Shown one piece after another: positions 7,813 to 14,608 of a stretch of 64,000 nt of DNA (the stretch's first letter is position 1; every line of letters starts with the position of its first letter). This DNA comes from CAIWXH01 sp964555675. GTDB lineage: Bacteria; Chloroflexota; Chloroflexia; Chloroflexales; Chloroflexaceae. The position numbers and the translations under genes were made by a program. The DNA lies in contig CAZKTU010000008.1 in the NCBI GenBank assembly GCA_964555675.1, forward strand, positions 1 to 64,000, written 5' to 3'. The notes under the pieces were generated by a model that saw nothing but the letters and a program-made list of their open reading frames with translations, had not been told where the DNA came from and did no database searches.

Positions 7813-9075
7813 ATGCATGGACCGTCGCGCCCGCGCATCTACTACGGCTGGCCGATGCTGGTGGCGGTCTCGAGCGCCCAGGTCGTCTCGTGGGGCATCC
7901 TCTACTACGCCTTCAGCGTCTTCGTGGCCCCGATGCAGGCCGAGCTGGGCTGGGCGTCGGTCGAGCTGATGGGCGCCTACTCGCTGGCCCTGCTCTGCTC
8001 GGGGCTGGCGGCCGTGCCCGTGGGACGCTGGCTCGACCGACACGGCCCGCGGGCCCTGATGACGCTCGGCTCGATCCTGGCGGTGCTGCTGGTGATCGCC
8101 TGGTCGCAGGTAACGAGCCTGGGGGCCTTTTATCTGATCATGGCCGGGATCGGGCTGGTCTCGGCGGGCGTGCTGTACGAGCCCGCCTTCGCGATTGTGG
8201 CGGTCTGGTTTCGCCGCCTGCGCGGGCGGGCCCTCACCGTGCTGACCTTCTTCGGGGCCTTCGCCAGCTTCATCTTCATTCCGCTGAGCGCGTGGCTCAC
8301 CGCGCTATTTGGCTGGCGCGGGGCCCTGCTGGCCCTGGCGGGCATCCTCGGCCTGATCACCATCCCCATTCACGCCATCCTGCTGCGGCGGCGGCCCGAG
8401 GACCTGGGCCTGTTGCCCGACGGCGAGGCGGCGGCGGCCGCGGGCGGGCCGCACCCGGCGGGGCGCGAGCGCAGCGTGGCCACCCGCACGGCCCTGCGCG
8501 AGGCGCGCTTCTGGCTGCTCAGCTTCGCCTTCGCGGCGAGCACCTTCGCCGGCGTGACCATGACCGTGCATCTGATCCCCTACCTGGTGGGCGGCGGCCA
8601 CAGCAGCGCCTTCGCGGCCACTGTGGCGGGCCTCTTCGGGCTGATGTCGCTGGCGGGGCGCATGACGATCGGTCCTATGGCCGACCGCTACGCTCGGCAG
8701 CGTGTGACGGCCGGGCTGGTCCTGATGCAGATCGCGGGCCTCGCGACCCTCGCCCTGGCCGGCCATACGGCCGCCGGGGCGCTGCTGTACGTCGCGCTGT
8801 TCGGCGCAGGTTCGGGCACCCTGACGATTATGCGGGCCGCGCTGCTGGCCGAGCACTATGGGCCGGCGAGCTACGGCACGATCAATGGCGCCCAGAACCT
8901 GGCCCTGACCGGCGCGCGCACGATCGCCCCGGTGGGGGCCGGGCTGCTGGTCGGCGCCCTCGGGGGCTATGAGCCCGTACTCTGGGGGCTCGCCGGGCTG
9001 CTCGTCGTGGGGGCCGCGGCCGTGCTGGTGGCCGGCGAGCCGCGCTCGGCGGCGGCGAGGGCCGCGGCGGACTGA
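7813..9075 (+). CDS. MFS transporter (oxalate/formate-antiporter-like)
   Basis: A 420-residue, 12-helix major facilitator protein starting MHGPSRPRIYYGWPML. The tyrosine-rich RIYYGW start and the motif GRWLDRHGPRALM after helix 2 (the MFS motif A region) are typical of OFA-like members. It is the last gene of the arsR operon, so export of an arsenic compound, possibly a methylated or organic one, is plausible. No arsenic specificity can be read from the sequence, and no ArsB or Acr3 pump is visible in the window. ATG 7813 follows the small ORF by 2 bases. Confidence 0.85.
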   Translation: MHGPSRPRIYYGWPMLVAVSSAQVVSWGILYYAFSVFVAPMQAELGWASVELMGAYSLALLCSGLAAVPVGRWLDRHGPRALMTLGSILAVLLVIAWSQVTSLGAFYLIMAGIGLVSAGVLYEPAFAIVAVWFRRLRGRALTVLTFFGAFASFIFIPLSAWLTALFGWRGALLALAGILGLITIPIHAILLRRRPEDLGLLPDGEAAAAAGGPHPAGRERSVATRTALREARFWLLSFAFAASTFAGVTMTVHLIPYLVGGGHSSAFAATVAGLFGLMSLAGRMTIGPMADRYARQRVTAGLVLMQIAGLATLALAGHTAAGALLYVALFGAGSGTLTIMRAALLAEHYGPASYGTINGAQNLALTGARTIAPVGAGLLVGALGGYEPVLWGLAGLLVVGAAAVLVAGEPRSAAARAAAD

Positions 9076-9127
9076 TACGCATGTGCTTTCTGAAGTCAGA
9101 GTAAAATAGCGTCATACGGGCAGCCTG

Positions 9128-9182
9128 CTTAACCTCCGCTTAAAGCAAATCGGACGCAGGCTTAACACAACCTGACTAGAAT
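9128..9182 (+). promoter_or_regulatory. PHO-box-like repeat array and -10 of pstS
   Basis: CTTAAC (9128), CTTAAA (9139), CTTAAC (9161) and CTGACT (9172) are spaced at exact multiples of 11 bases, the spacing of PhoB-type tandem half-sites. A -10-like TAGAAT follows at 9177-9182 and no -35 hexamer is present, as in PhoB-activated promoters. The pstS ATG lies about 127 bases further on. The two-component pair at 40346-42835 encodes a candidate PhoB/PhoR. Confidence 0.65.
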
Positions 9183-9308
9183 AGCCACGTCTCAACAGGG
9201 CGGCCGGCAGGGCAATCCGTCGAGCCCGTTCTGTGATTGCGGTCGCCCGGCTGATGGGCGGCTGCTGCCTGAGACAACGGCACCCTTACCCTGGAGGAGG
9301 ATTTCGGA

Positions 9309-10370
9309 ATGACCCTTTCCACGAAGCGACTGATCGCCCTGGCCTTGCTGCTGGCCGTGTGTATCCCTGCTCTTGCCGCCTGTGGCGGCGCCCAGACCGC
9401 AGCGCCGACCACGGCCCCCGCCGCTCAGGCCACAGATATCCCGGCGCCGGCCGCCACCGAGGCAGCCCCTGCCGCTACCACAGCCCCCGCCACGGACGCG
9501 GGCGTGACACTGCCCGACGTCGACCCGGCCAGCGTGACGGGCGACATTATTGTCGCCGGCTCGTCGACGGTCTTCCCCCTGACCGAGCGTATGGCCGAGA
9601 TCTTCGGCGAGGACGGCTACGCCGGCCAGATCACGATCGACAGCATCGGCACCGGCGGCGGCTTCGAGCGCTTCTGCACCAACGCCGAGACTGACATCGC
9701 CAACGCCTCGCGCCCGATCAACGACGAGGAGCGAGCCGCCTGCGAGGCGGCCGGGCGCCCGGCGATCGAGTTCCGCGTCGGCACCGACGCCCTGGCGGTG
9801 GTCGTCTCGAGCGAGAACGACTTCCTGACCGAGCTGACCCTGGAGCAGCTCGCCGCGATCTTCGGCGGCGAGGTGACCACCTGGGCCGACGTCGACCCGA
9901 GCTACCCGGCCGAGCCCATCCAGCTCTTCAGCCCCGGCACCGACTCGGGCACCTTCGACTACTTCGTCGAGGCGGTCTTCGACGAGGACCCGGCGCCGCT
10001 GCTGGGCGCCAACCCCCAGCTCTCTGAGGACGACAACGTGCTCGTGCAGGGCATCGAGGGCAGCCCGTACGCGATCGGCTACTTCGGCTACGCCTACTAC
10101 CAGGAGAACGCCGACCGCCTGACGATCCTCAACATCGAGGGCGTCGAGCCGACCGAGGCCACGACCGAGGACGGCAGCTACCCCCTGGCCCGCCCGCTCT
10201 TCATCTACTCGGCGGCCGAGGTGATGGCGGCGAAGCCCCAGGTGGCCAGCTTCATCAACTACTACCTGACTAATGTCAGCGACGAGATTGGCGAGGTCGG
10301 CTACTTCCCGGCCAGCCAGGGCGCCCTCGACGAGGCCAGGAGCGCCTGGCTCGCGGCCAACGGGAGCTAG
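9309..10370 (+). CDS. pstS: Phosphate ABC transporter substrate-binding lipoprotein
   Basis: 353 residues. The signal peptide ends in the lipobox LAAC at about residue 24, then a 50-residue Ala/Thr/Pro-rich linker leads to the PstS domain. The domain opens with GDIIVAGSSTVFPLTERMAE and carries GTGGGFERFC, the phosphate-binding loop family signature. It binds phosphate outside the membrane and delivers it to PstCA. GGAGGAGG precedes the ATG. It is the first gene of pstSCAB. Confidence 0.95.
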   Translation: MTLSTKRLIALALLLAVCIPALAACGGAQTAAPTTAPAAQATDIPAPAATEAAPAATTAPATDAGVTLPDVDPASVTGDIIVAGSSTVFPLTERMAEIFGEDGYAGQITIDSIGTGGGFERFCTNAETDIANASRPINDEERAACEAAGRPAIEFRVGTDALAVVVSSENDFLTELTLEQLAAIFGGEVTTWADVDPSYPAEPIQLFSPGTDSGTFDYFVEAVFDEDPAPLLGANPQLSEDDNVLVQGIEGSPYAIGYFGYAYYQENADRLTILNIEGVEPTEATTEDGSYPLARPLFIYSAAEVMAAKPQVASFINYYLTNVSDEIGEVGYFPASQGALDEARSAWLAANGS

Positions 10371-10380
10371 AGGCCCTGTT

Positions 10381-10412
10381 GGGCTGCGCAGCAGCGACCT
10401 GCTGCGCAGCCC
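10381..10412 (+). terminator. Strong hairpin between pstS and pstC
   Basis: GGGCTGCGCAGCAG pairs perfectly with CTGCTGCGCAGCCC (14 bp) around CGAC, 10 bases after the pstS stop and with no T-tract. Such intercistronic stems commonly protect or partly terminate the message, so that the binding protein is made in excess over the permease. Confidence 0.7.
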
Positions 10413-10461
10413 GGACCAAGCAGTACGCACAGCCCCGCGCGGCAGCGCTGAGGAGGCAGGC

Positions 10462-11427
10462 ATGGCAGACCGGGCGCGCGTGAGCGCCGAAACCCTTGCA
10501 GCAAGCGGCGGAGCTCTGGCTCAGCCGATCGACCTGACCAAGAAGCCGCGGGTCGGAGAGAGCATCATCCAGATCGCCCTCTTCGCGTGCGGCATTATCT
10601 CGATCTTCACCACGATCGGCATCGTCTGGGTCCTGGTGAGCCAGGCCCTGCTCTTTTTCGCCGACCCGGCGGTGACCCTGGTCGAGTTCTTCACCGGCAC
10701 GGTCTGGCAGCCGCAGATCCAGCGCTTCGGCGTCATGCCTCTGGTCAGCGCCACCCTCATGGTCACCATCATCGCGCTGCTCATCGCCGTCCCCCTGGGC
10801 ATCGCCACGGCGATCTACCTGAGCGAGTACGCCTCGCCGCGGCGGCGGGCCTTCCTCAAGCCGATCGTCGAGCTGCTGGCGGGCATCCCGACGGTGGTCT
10901 ACGGCTATTTCGCCCTGACCTTCGTCACCCCGCTTTTGCGCGGCATCTTCGGGCGCGATGTGGTGCAGATCTACAACACCATGGCGGCGGGCCTGGTGGT
11001 CGGCATCCTGATCATCCCAATCATCGCCACCCTCGGCGAGGACGCGCTCAGCTCGGTGCCGAGCGGCCTGCGCCAGGCCTCGTACGGGCTTGGGGCCACC
11101 AGGTGGGAGACATCGACGCGGGTGGTGCTGCCGGCGGCCCTCTCGGGCATCCTGGCCGCGATCATCGTGGCCATGTCGCGGGCGATCGGCGAGACGATGG
11201 TGGTGGCCCTGGCGGCCGGCGCCAGCCCCAACCTCACCTTCAACCCCTTCCAGCCGGCCGAGACGATGACCGGCCACATCGCGCGCATCTCGGGCGGCGA
11301 CCTGAGCTACGGGACGGTGGACTATAACAGCATCTTTGCGATCGGGCTGCTGCTCTTTGTGATCACCTTTTGCTTGAACATTCTCAGCCGCTGGATCGTC
11401 GGGCGCTACCGCGAGGTGTACGAATGA
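10462..11427 (+). CDS. pstC: Phosphate ABC transporter permease PstC
   Basis: 321 residues with six predicted membrane helices, the first at about 35-65. The coupling-loop region shows SVPSGLRQASYGLGATRWETSTRVVLPAALSG (split here by its EAA-like motif), followed by SRAIGETM, as in PstC. It forms the channel with PstA. ATG 10462 has AGGAGG 5 bases upstream; the frame is open further upstream but lacks a ribosome site and would overlap pstS. Confidence 0.95.
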   Translation: MADRARVSAETLAASGGALAQPIDLTKKPRVGESIIQIALFACGIISIFTTIGIVWVLVSQALLFFADPAVTLVEFFTGTVWQPQIQRFGVMPLVSATLMVTIIALLIAVPLGIATAIYLSEYASPRRRAFLKPIVELLAGIPTVVYGYFALTFVTPLLRGIFGRDVVQIYNTMAAGLVVGILIIPIIATLGEDALSSVPSGLRQASYGLGATRWETSTRVVLPAALSGILAAIIVAMSRAIGETMVVALAAGASPNLTFNPFQPAETMTGHIARISGGDLSYGTVDYNSIFAIGLLLFVITFCLNILSRWIVGRYREVYE

Positions 11428-12767
11428 GCGCCGATCTGAACCGGCTTGATCCGTCGCCGAAGAGCGACCTGCCCGGCCACCTGCCCGAAGGCGACGAGAT
11501 CACCCGCAACGTGGCCAGCCGCCAGGCCCGCGGCCGGCTCTGGCAGGGGCTGCTGATCGCCAGCACCATGGTCGGCCTGATCGTGCTGCTGCTGCTGCTC
11601 TTCAACATCGCCAACGACGCCTTCGGGGGCATCGCCCTCGAGAGCGCGATCGATGAGCAGGAGCTGACGGGCGGCCGCCCCCTGGCCGAGCTTTCGAGCG
11701 ACGAGCTGGTCACGATCATCGAGGAGAACGTCAGCGCCCGTATTCTGCGCCGCCTCACCCGCGAGCGTCCCCTGAGCGAGTACGGCGACAGCGAGCTGCT
11801 GGCGGTGATCAACAGCGAGGTGCTCGAGCTCGAGATCGTCGAGACCTACCCCCTGGCGCGCTACCTCTTCCAGGGCGAGCAGATCCGGGCCGAGCTGGCC
11901 GCAGAGCACCCGCGGGCCGAGCTGCAGTTCAAGAGCTGGGTGAACTGGCGCTTCATCAGCAGCCCGATGTCGAGCGACCCGCTGCTCGCGGGTATCCGCA
12001 CGGCCATCCTCGGCACACTGAGCGTGCTGCTGCTGACCATCCTGTTCGCCTTCCCGATCGGCATCGGCGCGGCGATCTATCTCGAGGAGTACCAGCGCGA
12101 CAAGCCCTTCGACGAGCGGACGCCGACGGGGCGCATGCTCAACCGGGCCTTCGGGCGCATCTCGAGCCTGATCCAGCTCAACATCTACAACCTCTCGGGC
12201 GTGCCCTCGATCATCTACGGCATGCTGGGCCTCTCGATCTTCGTGATCGCCATGGTGCAGCTGACCAGCGGGGCCTTCGTGGGCGCGACCGACCCGGCGA
12301 CGGCCAACGGGCGCACCATCCTCTCGGCGGCCCTGACCATGGCGCTGCTGGTGATGCCCGTGGTGATCATCGCCTCGCAGGAGGCTATTCGGGCGGTGCC
12401 GAGCTCGCTGCGGCAGGCCAGCTACGGCCTGGGGGCCACCAGGTGGCAGACGATCTGGAGGATCGTGCTGCCAAACGCGCTGCCGGGCATCCTCACCGGG
12501 ACCATCCTGGCCGTGTCGCGGGCGATTGGCGAGACAGCGCCGCTGATCGTGGTCGGGGCCTCAACCTTCATCGTCACCGACCCGGGCGGGCTCTTCTCGA
12601 AGTTCACGGTGATGCCGATCCAGATCTACACCTGGACGGCGCGGCCCCAGCAAGAGTTCCGCAATCTCGCGGCGGCCGCGATCATCGTGCTGCTGCTGAT
12701 GCTGCTGACGATCAACGCCGTGGCCATTCTGCTGCGCAACTATGTGCGCTCTCGGAGGGGGAGCTAA
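11424..12767 (+). CDS. pstA: Phosphate ABC transporter permease PstA with a large insertion
   Basis: 447 residues, against roughly 280-300 in most PstA. Helix 1 (about 43-62) is followed by an extra, mostly acidic segment of about 120 residues (68-185) before the remaining helices and the EAA-like motif SSLRQASYGLGATRWQT. The insert should lie outside the membrane, where PstS docks. It holds two similar stretches, PLAELSSDELVTIIEENV (about 86-103) and PLSEYGDSELLAVINSEV (about 116-133). Its ATG overlaps the pstC stop (ATGA). Confidence 0.93.
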   Translation: MSADLNRLDPSPKSDLPGHLPEGDEITRNVASRQARGRLWQGLLIASTMVGLIVLLLLLFNIANDAFGGIALESAIDEQELTGGRPLAELSSDELVTIIEENVSARILRRLTRERPLSEYGDSELLAVINSEVLELEIVETYPLARYLFQGEQIRAELAAEHPRAELQFKSWVNWRFISSPMSSDPLLAGIRTAILGTLSVLLLTILFAFPIGIGAAIYLEEYQRDKPFDERTPTGRMLNRAFGRISSLIQLNIYNLSGVPSIIYGMLGLSIFVIAMVQLTSGAFVGATDPATANGRTILSAALTMALLVMPVVIIASQEAIRAVPSSLRQASYGLGATRWQTIWRIVLPNALPGILTGTILAVSRAIGETAPLIVVGASTFIVTDPGGLFSKFTVMPIQIYTWTARPQQEFRNLAAAAIIVLLLMLLTINAVAILLRNYVRSRRGS

Positions 12768-12768
12768 G

Positions 12769-13560
12769 ATGAGTCTCAACACGCAAAAATATGTCATTGA
12801 GATGCGGAACATGAGCATCTACTACAGCGCCTTCCGCGCTGTGAAAGAGGTGGACCTGAATATCGAGCGCAATAAGATCACCGCCTTTATCGGGCCTTCG
12901 GGCTGCGGCAAGAGCACCGTGCTGCGCTCGCTGAACCGCATGAACGACCTGATCGTCGGGGCCCGCACCGAGGGCGAGGTGCTCTACCAGGGCAAGAACC
13001 TCTACGACCCCGACGTGGACGCGGTGCAGGTGCGCCGGCGCATCGGCATGGTCTTCCAGAAGGCCAATCCCTTCCCGAAGAGCATCTACGAGAATATCGC
13101 CTACGGCCCGCGCATCAATGGCTGGAAGGGCAGCAAAGAGCAGATGGACGCGCTGGTCGAGCGCTCGTTGCGCGGCGCGGTGCTCTGGGACGAGGTGAAG
13201 GACAAGCTCCAGCAGCCCGGCACGGCCCTCTCGGGCGGCCAGCAGCAGCGGCTCTGCATCGCGCGGGCCCTGGCGGTCGAGCCCGAGGTGATCCTGATGG
13301 ACGAGCCCTGCTCGGCGCTGGATCCGATCTCGACGCTGAAGATCGAGGAGTTGATGTTCGAGCTGCGCCAGCGCTACACGATCGTGATTGTCACCCACAA
13401 CATGCAGCAGGCTAGCCGGGCCTCGGACTATACGGCTTTCTTTTTGATGGACAAGGTGGACCGGGCCGGCCAGCTGATCGAGTTCGCGCCCACCGACCAG
13501 ATCTTCCAGAGCCCGCGGGACGAGCGCACCGAGCAGTATATCTCGGGCCGCTTCGGCTAA
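12769..13560 (+). CDS. pstB: Phosphate ABC transporter ATP-binding protein
   Basis: 263 residues with Walker A GPSGCGKST, signature LSGGQQQRLCIARAL, Walker B VILMDEPCSALDP and the switch histidine in VTHNMQQA. It powers PstCA. The ATG follows the pstA stop by one base, and the G-rich end of pstA supplies the ribosome site. Confidence 0.96.
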   Translation: MSLNTQKYVIEMRNMSIYYSAFRAVKEVDLNIERNKITAFIGPSGCGKSTVLRSLNRMNDLIVGARTEGEVLYQGKNLYDPDVDAVQVRRRIGMVFQKANPFPKSIYENIAYGPRINGWKGSKEQMDALVERSLRGAVLWDEVKDKLQQPGTALSGGQQQRLCIARALAVEPEVILMDEPCSALDPISTLKIEELMFELRQRYTIVIVTHNMQQASRASDYTAFFLMDKVDRAGQLIEFAPTDQIFQSPRDERTEQYISGRFG

Positions 13561-13563
13561 ACA

Positions 13564-14292
13564 ATGCAGCCACTGGCTCAGCAGACACCGAGACGACTCG
13601 AGGTGCTGGTGCTGGCCGACGAGCCAGTGCGCGGGCGCGCGCAGTCGGACCTGGCGCTGGTCGCGCGGCGCATCACGTGTGTGGCCGAGCCCGAGTCGCT
13701 GCTGCTGTGCGTGTGGGAGCAGAACCCCGAGGTGATCATCATCCAGGGGCCGGCGCACCCGCTGAGTGTGCAGACCCTCTGCGCCCAGATCCGGCAGTTC
13801 TTCCAGACCCCCATCCTGGTCCTCGAGCAGGGGGTGAGCGAGGGCGAGCGGATCAGCTGGCTCGACAGCGGCGCCGACGATGTGCTGGGCCTCGCCACGG
13901 CGGGCCCGGCCGAGCTCTCGGCGCGCTGCCATGCCCTGCGGCGGCGCATCTATCGGCAACTGCGGCGCGACCCGGCCTCGCTGCGGCTAGAGGCCCTGGG
14001 CATGCAGCTCGACATCCCGGGGCGGCGTCTCTTTGTGGCCGGGCGGCTGCCGATCGACCTGAGCGGGAGCATGACGCGCCTGCTGGCGATCTTCCTCAGC
14101 TACGGCGACGACCTGGTGCCGACGGCGGCCCTCGACCAGCACCTCTTCGGCGCCTCGAACGCCGCCTCGCGCGAGCGCAGCTCGGCCTTGATGCAGAGCT
14201 TCAACCGGCGCATGGGCGAGCTGCCGGGCCCGCTGCCGCGCATCGAGCGGGTGAGGGGCAGCGGGTATCGGCTGACCATGGGGCCACGGTAG
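13564..14292 (+). CDS. OmpR/PhoB-like regulator with a degenerate receiver domain
   Basis: 242 residues. The N-terminal 115 keep the receiver length and fold pattern, but Q61 (VIIIQGPAHPLS) replaces the phosphoacceptor Asp, and no conserved Lys is seen at VLGLATAG. The C-terminal 100 residues form a winged helix of the Trans_reg_C type with the wing RIERVRGSGYRLT. It should bind DNA without His-Asp phosphorylation. It starts 3 bases after the pstB stop, so it is probably co-transcribed with pst. Partner control through PstB is possible but untested. Confidence 0.82.
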   Translation: MQPLAQQTPRRLEVLVLADEPVRGRAQSDLALVARRITCVAEPESLLLCVWEQNPEVIIIQGPAHPLSVQTLCAQIRQFFQTPILVLEQGVSEGERISWLDSGADDVLGLATAGPAELSARCHALRRRIYRQLRRDPASLRLEALGMQLDIPGRRLFVAGRLPIDLSGSMTRLLAIFLSYGDDLVPTAALDQHLFGASNAASRERSSALMQSFNRRMGELPGPLPRIERVRGSGYRLTMGPR

Positions 14293-14295
14293 GGT

Positions 14296-14312
14296 GCGTA
14301 ACCGAGTTACGC
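14296..14312 (+). terminator. Hairpin at the end of the pst operon
   Basis: GCGTAAC-CGA-GTTACGC is a perfect 7-bp stem starting 4 bases after the stop codon and followed by GTTTCG. A second small hairpin, GGGGCC-TAC-GGCCCC, lies just downstream near 14343-14357. Together they probably end the pst transcript. Confidence 0.55.
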
Positions 14313-14390
14313 GTTTCGCCGCTGCCCGCGGCGTGGGGGTATGGGGCCTACGGCCCCACGGTGGTTGATGTGGAGGGCCATGCCCTCCAC

Positions 14391-14600
14391 GCCTCCCGCT
14401 CGTGCAGGTGGAGGGCCGGCCCTCGGCGCCTCCCGCTTGTGCAGGNNNNNNNNNNNNNNNNNNNNNNNNNNNNNNNNNNNNNNNNNNNNNNNNNNNNNNN
14501 NNNNNNNNNNNNNNNNNNNNNNNNNNNNNNNNNNNNNNNNNNNNNGCCTCCCGCTCGTGCAGGTGGAGGGCCGGCCCTCGGCGCCTCCCGCTTGTGCAGG
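14391..14600. repeat. 37-bp palindromic tandem repeat, interrupted by an assembly gap
   Basis: The unit begins GCCTCCCGCTYGTGCAGG (18 bases) and continues with 19 bases that contain the perfect palindrome GAGGGCCGGCCCTC. One full unit and an 18-base partial lie before the gap (14391-14445), and the same again after it (14546-14600). A variant palindrome (GGAGGGCCATGCCCTCC) precedes the array. It lies between convergent genes and is not coding. Confidence 0.85.
14446..14545. other. Assembly gap of exactly 100 N
   Basis: Exactly 100 undefined bases, the customary placeholder for a gap of unknown length. The flanks are copies of the same repeat, so the gap is probably an unresolved array and not a missing gene. 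Confidence 0.97.
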
Positions 14601-14608
14601 GAGGGGGC

